From Nonlabens marinus S1-08 (lineage in GTDB: Bacteria; Bacteroidota; Bacteroidia; Flavobacteriales; Flavobacteriaceae): a DNA stretch of 64,000 bases. Of this stretch, positions 41,934 to 51,800 are shown in pieces (position 1 is the first letter of the stretch; each line of letters opens with the position of its first letter). The notes under the pieces were generated by a model that was given only the letters and a program-made list of their open reading frames with translations, was not told the origin of the DNA and searched no databases. The stretch lies in the NCBI RefSeq assembly GCF_000831385.1, contig NZ_AP014548.1:992001-1056000 (forward strand). The letters are read 5' to 3'. Position numbers and translations under genes: made by a program.

Positions 41934-43608
41934 TCCATTAGTAGATTTAAAAGGGTTGAACCTGAGTTTTGGGAAAAGTTCGGCTGCTAACCAAGTCTTA
42001 TTCGACGTCGATCTACAACTTTTTGAAAATGAAATCCTAGCCGTTGTTGGGGAGTCGGGTAGTGGTAAATCGGTTACCAGTAAGGTGTTGATGGGATTAC
42101 TACCACAAGACGGCACACTGATTCATGCAGAAAAGGCTTTGGTACTGGATAAAGACTTGCAAAAGTTAGAGAGTGGAGAATGGTCTCGCTTTCGCGGAAG
42201 CGAAATAAGCATGATTTTTCAGGAACCCATGAGTTCTTTAAACCCTACCAGTTCCTGTGGAAATCAGGTTGCTGAAATTCTTGAGATTCACACAAAACTA
42301 ACTTCAGAAGAGCGCAAGGAAGAGGTTTTAAAGCTTTTTGAGAAAGTAAGACTGCCACAGCCTGAAGTTACTTATCACAAATACCCTCACAATATTAGCG
42401 GTGGTCAAATGCAACGCGTCATGATCGCAATGGCCATTGCTTGTAAGCCTAAAATATTGATAGCCGATGAGCCTACCACAGCTCTTGATGTCACGGTACA
42501 AAAAGAAATTATCCTGTTACTGCAATCTTTACAGCAGGAATATGGAATGAGCATATTATTTATATCCCATGACCTTTCACTAGTACAGTCCATTGCAGAT
42601 CGCATCGCTGTAATGTATCAAGGACGCATTGTTGAAACGGCTGCGTCTCAAGATATATTCTCAAACCCACAAAACGATTATACAAAAGCCTTAATTGCTG
42701 CCCGGCCTGAAACAGACCGAAGGTTAAAACGTTTGCCCACTATAAAAGATTTCGTATCAGGTGAATTGAACGATGATGTAGAAACGCATTCAGAGCGTAT
42801 CGCAAGACAAGAATGTCTTTATAAGAAACAACCTATTTTAAAAGTGGAAAATGTAGTAAAAGATTATCCGCTTAAGAAAAAACTATTCCGTTCCCGAGAA
42901 TATTACCGTGCCGTTGATGATGTCAGTTTTGACCTGTTTTCAGGAGAAAGTCTGGGATTAGTAGGGGAGAGCGGCTGCGGGAAAAGCACATTAGGCAACA
43001 TGATTTTAGGTTTGACTCCAGTGACTCAAGGAAAGATTTTGTTTAATGGTGTTGATCTTTCTAGGATCGACGCTGCAAGCTGGCGTCAATTGCGTAAAAG
43101 GATCCAGATTATTTTTCAAGACCCGTTTGCTTCCCTCAACCCACGGATTAAAATAGGGGAGGCCATTCTAGAACCTATGCAATGGCACGGGATAGGAAAA
43201 AATCGCAAACAACGGATTCAAATGGTGGAACAGCTACTAGAAAGAGTGGGGCTTACGGCTTCACATTACCATCGGTATCCTCATGAATTTAGCGGCGGAC
43301 AGCGACAACGTATAGGAATTGCTAGAGCCGTGGCGTTACAGCCTGATTTGATCGTATGTGATGAATCTGTAAGTGCACTTGATATTTCAGTACAGGCACA
43401 AGTATTGAATTTATTGAATGAGTTTAAGGAGGACCTTGGGTTTTCCTATTTATTCATTTCGCATGATCTGGCAGTGGTCAAGTATTTTTGTGACCGAGTC
43501 ATTGTAATGAATAAAGGACAGATAGAAGAAATAAATGAGGCGGATGCTTTGTATCAGCATCCTCAAAAAGCCTATACGAAACAATTGATCGAGGCTATTC
43601 CTAAGTAA
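41911..43608 (+). CDS. Oligopeptide ABC transporter ATPase, fused DppD-DppF type
   Basis: The 565-residue protein contains two complete ABC ATPase domains. The first (about 1-260) has GESGSGKSVTSKVL, ISGGQMQRVMIAMA and ILIADEPTTALDV. The second (about 305-565) has GESGCGKSTLGNMI, FSGGQRQRIGIARA and LIVCDESVSALDI. It powers uptake of oligopeptides or related solutes with permeases encoded elsewhere. Both domains look catalytically intact, with Glu after Walker B Asp. A palindrome variant with one changed base lies near 42187. A terminator follows the gene. Confidence 0.93.
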   Translation: MTRSSASNPLVDLKGLNLSFGKSSAANQVLFDVDLQLFENEILAVVGESGSGKSVTSKVLMGLLPQDGTLIHAEKALVLDKDLQKLESGEWSRFRGSEISMIFQEPMSSLNPTSSCGNQVAEILEIHTKLTSEERKEEVLKLFEKVRLPQPEVTYHKYPHNISGGQMQRVMIAMAIACKPKILIADEPTTALDVTVQKEIILLLQSLQQEYGMSILFISHDLSLVQSIADRIAVMYQGRIVETAASQDIFSNPQNDYTKALIAARPETDRRLKRLPTIKDFVSGELNDDVETHSERIARQECLYKKQPILKVENVVKDYPLKKKLFRSREYYRAVDDVSFDLFSGESLGLVGESGCGKSTLGNMILGLTPVTQGKILFNGVDLSRIDAASWRQLRKRIQIIFQDPFASLNPRIKIGEAILEPMQWHGIGKNRKQRIQMVEQLLERVGLTASHYHRYPHEFSGGQRQRIGIARAVALQPDLIVCDESVSALDISVQAQVLNLLNEFKEDLGFSYLFISHDLAVVKYFCDRVIVMNKGQIEEINEADALYQHPQKAYTKQLIEAIPK

Positions 43609-43641
43609 CGAGAACACCTGATTTTTTAACAGCAAGACATA

Positions 43642-43682
43642 AAAAATGCCATCTAAGAAGGTAATTCTAGATGGCATTTTAA
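43642..43682 (+). terminator. Terminator of the ricT-gldH-PBP1A operon
   Basis: AAAATGCCATCTA and TAGATGGCATTTT form a perfect stem with a 12-base loop, followed by T-rich sequence. Confidence 0.88.
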
Positions 43683-43905
43683 TTTGAAAGGAATAAATCT
43701 AAAACGTAAAAAAGGTACGCGCTACTAATTTGCAAAGACCTTTAATGAAAACGTAAGTAGAGATAAAGCTGTTAGTATTTTGAACGGATGTCTGCACGGT
43801 AGTATGTTTTAAATTCTTGACACCCTAAATATCATAATAAAAACCTAATAACCTGTTATAATGCTTTAAATATTCGATTAAAAGCACAAAATACTTTATA
43901 AAAAG

Positions 43906-44550
43906 TTAAGGCTCCTTTCGTGCGGCATCTTCTTGTTCCTGCTTTAAGTGATCTAAATACAAAATACCATTAAGGTGATCGATCTCATGCTGGAAGATTA
44001 CTGCGGTAAAATCTTCTACCATTTCTATCTTTCGCTTTCCTTCCGTAGTATCATATTCTACTAAAATCGCATAGGATCTAGAATTTAATGTATCACGCCT
44101 GTCTGGAATCGAGAGACAACCTTCCCGACACTCTTGTTTTTTCTTTGAATACTGAATGATTTCTGGATTCAAGATAACTTCAAAAGGGTAGTTAGGTTTG
44201 TCAAATCGCTGCACCCAGGCAATACGTTTCAAAACACCTACTTGTGGAGCTGCAATGCCTGCGCCCAGAGACATACTATCTCTTACAGTAGCATACATGC
44301 GATCAACCAGTCTTTTTAAAACAGGATCTTTAGGGTCTACTTTTACAGCTTCACTGTTTTCTCTTAACAATAGAGAATCTGTTTTACTAGTGATCTTGAA
44401 AACCCTCATAGGTTTAGAAGCTTTGGCTTCCATGATAAAGCTGGCTTGTAGATCAGTGAAACCTACGGCAGCATCATTTTCTTGTGCTGTGCTTATACTA
44501 CTGCATAGAGCAATTAGGATAAAACAGAAGTTTAAACCAATATTCTTCAT
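43906..44550 (-). CDS. Exported peptide-deformylase-like protein
   Basis: The 214-residue protein has all three deformylase motifs: GAGIAAPQVG (96-105), EGCLS (Cys145) and QHEIDH (His188, Glu189, His192), so metal binding and catalysis look intact. It differs from housekeeping Def in having an N-terminal signal peptide (about 1-22, FILIALCSSISTAQ) and a 65-residue spacer before the first motif, which predicts a periplasmic location where no formyl-peptide substrate is known. It ends three bases before the S15-type hydrolase region, with which it is probably co-transcribed. Confidence 0.88.
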   Translation of the reverse strand: MKNIGLNFCFILIALCSSISTAQENDAAVGFTDLQASFIMEAKASKPMRVFKITSKTDSLLLRENSEAVKVDPKDPVLKRLVDRMYATVRDSMSLGAGIAAPQVGVLKRIAWVQRFDKPNYPFEVILNPEIIQYSKKKQECREGCLSIPDRRDTLNSRSYAILVEYDTTEGKRKIEMVEDFTAVIFQHEIDHLNGILYLDHLKQEQEDAARKEP

Positions 44551-44553
44551 CTC

Positions 44554-46464
44554 TTAATTTTTAGGTGTAGAATTCATAATAGTAAAGTCAGGACGTTTTC
44601 CTACGCTTACTTCGCTGGACCCTAATATTGTCACAGTACCTGCGGTAAAGTCATCTGCTTCCGCCTCAAAGATGTTTTCTACATACTTTTGAGGATTTCT
44701 ATCGATGTATGGAAACCAAGTGCTGTGAATCTGTATCATGATGCGGTGGCCTTTTTTGAACGTATGTAGGACATCCTGCAATGGGAAGTTCACTGAAGTT
44801 TTTTGACCTTCTGTGAAAGCTTCTGGTTTAGAAAAATCATTGCGGAAGCGTCCTCTAAAGGTCTCTGCACGTACCAACTGCTGGTATCCTGCTAAAGTGA
44901 TTCCTTCAGGAGTCTTTGGGTCATTTTCCATATCGTCTGGATATACGTCAATCACCTTTACAATAAAGTCTGCATCAGTAATATCTTTTAAGATGACTTC
45001 TAGGTTTGCTTGAATTTCTCCAGCCAATCGGGTGTTCTCTTCTAAAATGTCTGTTTGGAATGTCAAAACATCGGGTCTGCGGGAAGCGTGGCGTTGATCG
45101 TCTGTCATATAAGCTCTAGGCGTAAACGTCACTGGAGTCACTTCACTACGGAAAGGTACTGGCTTTGCTGGGTCACTTACATAACTAAAGCTAGTATCAT
45201 CGTCGCTTTCTTCATTGATTAACAACTCTCCATTTTTTCCAAAACCAAAAACAATCTGCTCTTGTTTAGGTGGCCAGACAGAAAATTTCTCCCATTGTTT
45301 TAGACCAGTATCAAACATATAAGCTTCAGGAAGTTCTGGGTTTTTCTTTCCTTTTAAGTGGTGCTCAAAAAACGGAGTTTCTATCTCTTTCTGGTAAAAT
45401 GTGGAAATACTATCACCAAAAACGATGTGATTTACCATCTGGGTTCCAGGCTCTCTAGCCCAGTTGCCATGGCTCCAAGGTCCCATTACTATACTGTTAT
45501 TTTCATTCTTTGGATTGTTGCGCTCTACGTTTTTGTAGATGGTTAATGGGCCATACAAATCCTCTGCATCAAACCAGCCGCCAACGGTCATTACCGCATG
45601 GTTGACATTGTCCAAATGGTTGACGATGGATCTTTTTTGCCAGAACTCATCATAATTAGGGTGTTCTGAAACCTCTTTCCAAAACTCATTGTCTGGATAT
45701 ATGTTTTCAGTTACATTTTTTAGAGGGCCTATTCCCATATTGAAAGCATAGGAATCTTTAGTGTTTCCAGCGGCGCGCATCGCATCCCATTTATCTGTGT
45801 ACCAGCTCTCCGTTGTTGGTCCTTCCGTTTGATGACCGAAAACGGGATAAGCCATAAGGTAACTCTGCAGCGTGGCTCCCATGTGGTGGAAGTCATCAAA
45901 AAAGAAATCACCAATAGGTGCTTGTGGGGAAGAGGCTACTAACGCAGGATGCGCATCAGGCAAAGCAGCCGCGGTGTAAAACCCAGGGTAGGAAATTCCC
46001 CATTGACCTACTTTCTTATTAGAGTTTTTCAAGTTATTGACCAGCCAGTCTATAGTATCGTAAGTGTCAGAGCTTTCATCAATATCCTTTTTGTTTTTGA
46101 CATTGTTACCTGGAATATTGGGTGTCATATTAGTGAATGTTCCTTCACTCATCCATCGACCACGCACGTCTTGATAGACAAAAATATAGCCTTCTTCCAT
46201 CATGTAAGGGTTTGGGCCTAGAGCCGTTTTATATTCGCCTTCACCATAAGGTGCCACACTATAACAGGTGCGCTGTAGCATGATTGGATATTTCTTAGAG
46301 GTATCCTTAGGCGCATAAATGACTGTATAGAGTTTTACGCCATCGCGCATGGTAATGTATTGGACGGTTTTAGTGTAGTTGTCTTTTACATATGTAGATG
46401 AAGATTGCGCTTTCGCGAAAGCGAACCCCACCACAAACATCACAGCAACAAATAGATTTTTCAT
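44554..46464 (-). CDS. CocE/NonD-type serine hydrolase (S15-like, X-Pro dipeptidyl peptidase family)
   Basis: The 636-residue secreted hydrolase has the nucleophile motif GQWGISYPGFYTAA, the acid/His region later (GGWFDAEDLYGP, MGPWSHGNW) and a C-terminal jelly-roll domain typical of CocE/S15 enzymes. I start at MKNLFVAVMFVVGFAFAKAQ rather than 13 residues earlier, since this is a complete signal peptide. Its end, FAFAKA, is encoded by the iterated palindrome. It should cleave peptides or esters in the periplasm or outside the cell. It is directly upstream of the exported deformylase-like gene. Confidence 0.92.
   Translation of the reverse strand: MKNLFVAVMFVVGFAFAKAQSSSTYVKDNYTKTVQYITMRDGVKLYTVIYAPKDTSKKYPIMLQRTCYSVAPYGEGEYKTALGPNPYMMEEGYIFVYQDVRGRWMSEGTFTNMTPNIPGNNVKNKKDIDESSDTYDTIDWLVNNLKNSNKKVGQWGISYPGFYTAAALPDAHPALVASSPQAPIGDFFFDDFHHMGATLQSYLMAYPVFGHQTEGPTTESWYTDKWDAMRAAGNTKDSYAFNMGIGPLKNVTENIYPDNEFWKEVSEHPNYDEFWQKRSIVNHLDNVNHAVMTVGGWFDAEDLYGPLTIYKNVERNNPKNENNSIVMGPWSHGNWAREPGTQMVNHIVFGDSISTFYQKEIETPFFEHHLKGKKNPELPEAYMFDTGLKQWEKFSVWPPKQEQIVFGFGKNGELLINEESDDDTSFSYVSDPAKPVPFRSEVTPVTFTPRAYMTDDQRHASRRPDVLTFQTDILEENTRLAGEIQANLEVILKDITDADFIVKVIDVYPDDMENDPKTPEGITLAGYQQLVRAETFRGRFRNDFSKPEAFTEGQKTSVNFPLQDVLHTFKKGHRIMIQIHSTWFPYIDRNPQKYVENIFEAEADDFTAGTVTILGSSEVSVGKRPDFTIMNSTPKN
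46408..46423. repeat. Iterated 16-bp palindrome, copy 8 (in coding sequence)
   Basis: Perfect CGCTTTCGCGAAAGCG inside the signal peptide of the S15-like hydrolase, read in frame as Phe-Ala-Phe-Ala-Lys-Ala. Confidence 0.95.
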
Positions 46465-46502
46465 AAAAGTAAAGTTATCCTCTAAAGATACAGAAGTCCA
46501 CA

Positions 46503-46536
46503 AAAAAAGACCTCCCGAAATGGAAGGCCTTTTTGA
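46503..46536 (-). terminator. Terminator of the M13 peptidase gene
   Basis: On the minus strand AAAAAGGCCTTCC and GGGAGGTCTTTTTTT form an imperfect GC-rich stem with a T tract. Confidence 0.75.
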
Positions 46537-46554
46537 ATAAATTTTCTAGGGTGT

Positions 46555-48633
46555 TTACCAGATGATCACTCGATCTTCTGGTTTTACATACATTTTGTCA
46601 CCTTCCTTGATATCAAACGCATCGTAAAAAGCTTGAATGTTTTGAAGCGGCACATACCCACGGTACATTCCTGGGGAGTGGGTGTCACCCTTGATACGCT
46701 GCTGCAAGGCTTCATCGCGCATTTTAGTGCGCCATACGGTCGCCCAGCTTATGAAAAAGCGCTGTTCTTGTGTATATCCATCTATCTCTTCTTCTGGTCG
46801 ACCTTTGTCGTCCAACCACATTTGTAAGGCATCATAGGCGGCATTCACACCTCCTAAATCGCCAATATTTTCACCTAGTGTAAACTTTCCATTGATAAAT
46901 ACATCTGGCATTACTTCAATAGCGCTGTATTGAGTAGCAAGGTTATCTCCCAATCCTGTGAACTTCACGTTATCTTCATCTGTCCACCAATTGGTCATAT
47001 TACCAGCAGCGTCAAATCGAGCTCCACTATCATCAAAACCATGTGAAATCTCATGACCTATCACAGCTCCCATCCCACCGAAGTTGATCGCAGCATCTGC
47101 ATTATAATCGTAAAATGGTGGCTGTAAAATAGCAGCTGGAAAAACAATCTCGTTGTAATACGGGTTGTAATAAGCATTTACCGTTTGTGGAGACATGAAC
47201 CACTCACTCTTATCTACTGGCTCACCCAGGTTATCAAGGTTATCCTCACGATTCCATTTGATTACCGCCATCATGTTATTGAACAAGTTCCCGCCTTTTT
47301 CAGGGCTAGTGATTTCCATGGCGCTGTAATCTTTCCACTTGTCTGGATAGCCTATCTTGATAGTCATTCCATTCAATTTGTCGATGGCCTTCTTCTTAGT
47401 GTCTGCGCTCATCCAGTCTAAGTTATTGATACGCACTTCGTATGCTTTCTTCACGTAGTCAATCATTTCAAGAGCTTTTTCTTTCGCTTCCTTAGGAAAC
47501 TTTTGCTCCACATACAATTTGCCTAAAGCTTCTCCAACCGTTCCGTTCACAATACCTAAAGCACGCTCATCCATAGGTTCTTGTTCTACTGCTCCACGCA
47601 TGGTTTTAGAATAGAAATCCCAGTTAGCATCTTCCAGTGCTGTAGAAAGGGAACCAGATGCTTGATTGATCATAGTCCATTTCAAATATTCCTTAATTAC
47701 AGGAAGATTCTTTTGAGTAAGCATGGGTTGTAAGGCCTTCAAGTAATCAGGCTGAGAAACAATCAGGGTGTCAAAATCCTTTACTCCTAAAGTCTTAAAA
47801 TAGGCGTCCCAATCCATTGCAGGAACTAATTTCTTGAGGTTGGATTTAGCCATCGGGTTATAGGAAAGCAACGGGTTGCGGCTTGCAACTTTATCCAGTC
47901 TTGGCTTGGCTAGTTTGGTTTCAAATGCTACAATGTTTGCCGCTATAGAACGTGCTGCAACGCTATCTGTTCCCGTCATGGACAACATGCGAGCAATGTG
48001 TTGTTGGTATTTTTCAAGCTTTTGCTTGCTGTCTGCATCCTGCTCTACATAATATTCTCTAGCCATTCCTAAGCTTCCTGCGCCTAGTTGAGCCACGTTC
48101 ATGTTAGTATCCTTAGCGTCTGGACCAACTCCAAAAGAGATAAGACCGTTGACACCGTATGCGGCTAACTCACCTAATAATAAAGGTAACTCCTCCATTT
48201 TTCGTACCTCATTGATCTGTTGTAAGAAAGGCATCAAAGGTTGGTAACCAGCCTTGTTACGGCTCTCTGTATCGAGAATAGACTGGTACACGTATACCGC
48301 TTTGGCTTGATCTGATTTTGGATCTAGGTTCTTGTCGTCCTGTGCTTTATTCAGGATAGCAAGAACATCAGCATCTGTGTCTTTACGTAGTTTGTTGAAA
48401 CCACCCCAAACCGTCTGGTCTGCGGGAATTTCAGTAGAGTCAATCCAGGTACCGTTTACATAACGGTAAAAATCGTCTTTAGGACTCACCAGAGTGTCCA
48501 TGGCAGAAAAATCAATTCCTGGGTAGGTTTTATTTGCTGCTACATCTGTTTGTTTGTCGTCTTTACACGATGTAAAAACTGTAATTGCTGCCAGAATCAA
48601 AACTGATTTCATAGCTGTCCAATGGTTATTCAT
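46555..48633 (-). CDS. M13 family metallopeptidase, lipoprotein
   Basis: The 692-residue neprilysin-like zinc peptidase has VIGHEISHGFDDSGARFD (HExxH) and the third zinc ligand in GENIGDLGGVNAAYDAL. The N-terminus is a lipoprotein signal with Cys23 in VFTSCKDD; the ATG at codon 8 would leave a shorter but still workable signal, so the start is uncertain by 21 bases. It degrades oligopeptides outside the cytoplasm. A palindrome lies upstream, and transcription seems independent of the upstream T9SS gene, which ends in a terminator. Confidence 0.93.
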   Translation of the reverse strand: MNNHWTAMKSVLILAAITVFTSCKDDKQTDVAANKTYPGIDFSAMDTLVSPKDDFYRYVNGTWIDSTEIPADQTVWGGFNKLRKDTDADVLAILNKAQDDKNLDPKSDQAKAVYVYQSILDTESRNKAGYQPLMPFLQQINEVRKMEELPLLLGELAAYGVNGLISFGVGPDAKDTNMNVAQLGAGSLGMAREYYVEQDADSKQKLEKYQQHIARMLSMTGTDSVAARSIAANIVAFETKLAKPRLDKVASRNPLLSYNPMAKSNLKKLVPAMDWDAYFKTLGVKDFDTLIVSQPDYLKALQPMLTQKNLPVIKEYLKWTMINQASGSLSTALEDANWDFYSKTMRGAVEQEPMDERALGIVNGTVGEALGKLYVEQKFPKEAKEKALEMIDYVKKAYEVRINNLDWMSADTKKKAIDKLNGMTIKIGYPDKWKDYSAMEITSPEKGGNLFNNMMAVIKWNREDNLDNLGEPVDKSEWFMSPQTVNAYYNPYYNEIVFPAAILQPPFYDYNADAAINFGGMGAVIGHEISHGFDDSGARFDAAGNMTNWWTDEDNVKFTGLGDNLATQYSAIEVMPDVFINGKFTLGENIGDLGGVNAAYDALQMWLDDKGRPEEEIDGYTQEQRFFISWATVWRTKMRDEALQQRIKGDTHSPGMYRGYVPLQNIQAFYDAFDIKEGDKMYVKPEDRVIIW

Positions 48634-48741
48634 TGTATTGATTTTTAGAATAGTAAATTTAATTTGTTTTCAAAAACTACAGCAATATCTTCTTTCAAAA
48701 TAGAGAACTACTGTTGCTATTGATGTAATTGTTTTGAAGTT

Positions 48742-48757
48742 CGCTTTCGCGAAAGCG
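48742..48757. repeat. Iterated 16-bp palindrome, copy 9
   Basis: Perfect CGCTTTCGCGAAAGCG, 108 bases upstream of the M13 peptidase start. Confidence 0.95.
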
Positions 48758-48796
48758 AGCTCTTTTACATCAGTAGCTCTATTTTTAAGTTTGTTA

Positions 48797-48830
48797 CAAA
48801 AAAAGGCTCTATCATAAAAAAGATAGAGCC
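48797..48830 (-). terminator. Terminator of the T9SS BNR-repeat gene
   Basis: On the minus strand GGCTCTATC, TTTTTTAT, GATAGAGCC and seven T residues form a perfect rho-independent terminator. Confidence 0.9.
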
Positions 48831-48859
48831 AGGGTACTGTAGAGTAAATAATGGGTTTA

Positions 48860-51800
48860 TTAACGGACGATCAGCTTCTTAGCTGCTGAAGTCCCGTTTG
48901 ATGTGATTTTTAAAAAGTACATTCCTGTCGCAACACCTGTGAGATCCATCTGTGAAGTCTTAGCATTGCTATTGTCAGATTGTAAAATGATTTTTCCAGT
49001 AAGATCACTAACGCTATAGGAGTATTCTGCCTCCATTTGCCATTTGATATTGAACACACCGTTGGAAGGATTAGGGTATACGCTAAAAAGAAGATCTTGT
49101 TTAGCAGATTTTTGAGCGGACTTTCCAGTAATCATCACGTTGTCTAGAACTACACCTTCTTGATTGATGGACTGGTCTGAATGGAATACAAAACGAAATA
49201 CAACACTTGAATTTCCTTCTAGGTCTTTCAACGAAGTCTTGTAATTCTGCATTTGTGTATCAGTTCCAGTCCATTGCCCGCCTTGACAGTTGAAGCAGTT
49301 GTTCCCTTCACTATCGCGATTTGAGTTATACCAGTTGTCTTCATAACTTGACCCTAGTAAATTCCAGGTGGTTCCTTTATCGATGGAGTATTGTACATAA
49401 AACACATCCCAGTCTTGCTCTAGATCGTAAGCCATGTCAAAAGAGAATTCAGCATCTGTAACTTCTTTCAAGTCATAACAACCCGTATATAGGTAGGCAA
49501 GAGTAAGATCAGTATAGTTACCGTCTAGGTTTGTTGCATAAACATTTTTACCACTAGCGGCGTTTTTTAATTGACGGCCATTAGGCATTCCACGTTCCCA
49601 CAATACGCTGGAACTTTTATCATTCAATGTCACTAATGCGTCATCTTCAAACTCATAGCTTTCACCTACCACCGCATGGCTGTTTTGAAGTAAGCTAATG
49701 CTTTTAAAGTTGTTGCTTAAAAACTCATCTTGATCTGTAGTTACATTCAATTTGATTGAGTAAGCACCTGGCTGAAGGTTCAAATCTTTAATGGTGATCT
49801 TTGACTCATTTTTAGGTGCTATGTTTACAGAGTAGTCTACAGAAACTTCAGTTCCCTCATTGATGCTATAGGATAGCGTTACTTGAGAAATGGTATTCAT
49901 ACCTGTATTCTCTAATGCAATTTCAATGTCACTCTCTCCACAATCAACAGTTCCACCGGTCCCTTGTGCAGACTTTAAGCTTATATCATTCATAGGTTGT
50001 ACAAAGTCAATAGCTGTTTGCCACACCCCACGACCATAAGTTCCTGCAGTCATGATCATGTCATTAGGGTTGATCTCTAAATCTCTGACATTGACGTTTG
50101 GCAAATTGTTTGAGAAACGCTCCCAGACACCATAAGCATCATTATACTTAAAAACACCTAACGTTGTTCCTACGAACAAAGCATTGTCCGCACTATTTGC
50201 AAGGTGTGCTAAAGTGTTTTTTCCTAGATCAGGAAGGTTTGAAGTAATGTCGATCAAATCGGCACCCATATTATCACTGCGCAGCACTTTACCAGTGACA
50301 GTGCCTGTAGCAAAATAAACAATGTTGTTATTGTTATTATTCACCTCTATTGCGGTGATGTCTCCTGGAAGTTCTTTGATCCATGTGAATTCTTTCCCTG
50401 AATCCGTACTTCTGAACAATTGATTGTCTACCCCTACATACATGATAGCTTCATTGATCGGGTCAATTTCTAAGACATCTATGTTACTATTAAAACTTGA
50501 AGAAACTGGAATAAAACTCTCTCCTTCTACTTTATATAATTTTTTATAGCCAGCATATATCGCACCAGTGCTGGTCGTTTTCAATGGGGTGATCCAGTTG
50601 CCTTTAGAAGGACCATTGATTCTTCTGGTCAAGCTGTTGCCATCCTCAGTAATAAATAACCCACCACCAAATTGTGTAAAACTGTAACGCAGGTTGGAAT
50701 CATTTGGATCAATACCAGCTTCCATCCCATCAGCACCGTGAAAGTTTTTCCAAGTATTGTTGTTGCGGGAATAGCCACCGTTGTCTTGCAAACCACCAGC
50801 TATATTAGCACTGGATTTTGATCCTACAGCGATACGGTAAAACTGACCTATTTGAAGTCCCCCTGTCAGGTCAGTAAAAGATTCCGCATCATTGCTGCTT
50901 CTGTAGACACCGCCATCCGATAAGACAAATACCTCGCCATTAAATTCTCTGATTTGGTGAATGTCAGCATGTGTATACGTAGTAGATTCTGGTGCATCCC
51001 ATGAATTTACTTGTTCAAAACTAGCTCCTGAATCCATAGATTTCCATACGTTCAAACAACCGGTATAGATAACGTCTGCATTAGTTTGAGAAACTTCTAA
51101 GGCTAGATTATACCAGGCTTGAGTCGTTTCGATGATGTCAGTTCCATTGTCCTTTTTAGTAAATGTAACTCCAGCATCATTTGACTGATAAAGGCCTAAT
51201 AATAAGTTTTCAACTCCTACAGCTAGTATGTATACTCTAGAGAAATCAGCTTTAGTAACTCCTATTACCATTCTAGAAATTCCAGCAGGTAAACCAGAGC
51301 TTACCGCATTGAAGCTTTCACCACCATTCTTAGAAATTAGGAAAGATGAAGTGGTTGCTAAATAAATGGTATTGGAATCACCTGGCATCAATTTGATGTC
51401 TTTTACGTTACCGTTAAAAGTCTTTTTTGCAGTCAATCCCCCATTAGTGGACTTATAAAAACCTTGATTAGAGGCTACATATAAGGTATTGGTATTGGAT
51501 GGATCTACGTACACTTCGCTTATGTTAGCTGACGGTCCGTGGAAGGTTATGGCTGTTGTACTGAAATTCTCTCCACCATCTGTAGATTTCAAGACACCTA
51601 TACTTGCAGAGTCTCCAGCGTCGTCGTCCCCTGTTCCTATATAAACAGTATTTGAGTTGCTAGGATCAACTGCAATGGCGCTGACACCTATTTGTGATAA
51701 AAAATCAGTTTGTGGTTTCCAGTCTTGCCCACCATTCGTAGATTTCCACAGCCCACCAGATGGAGCGCCTACATAGTAAGTGTTAGAATTATTAGGATCG

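Noticed and set aside
46465..46503. Longer start of the S15-like hydrolase
   Set aside because: The extra 13 residues would displace a perfect signal peptide and run into the neighbouring terminator.
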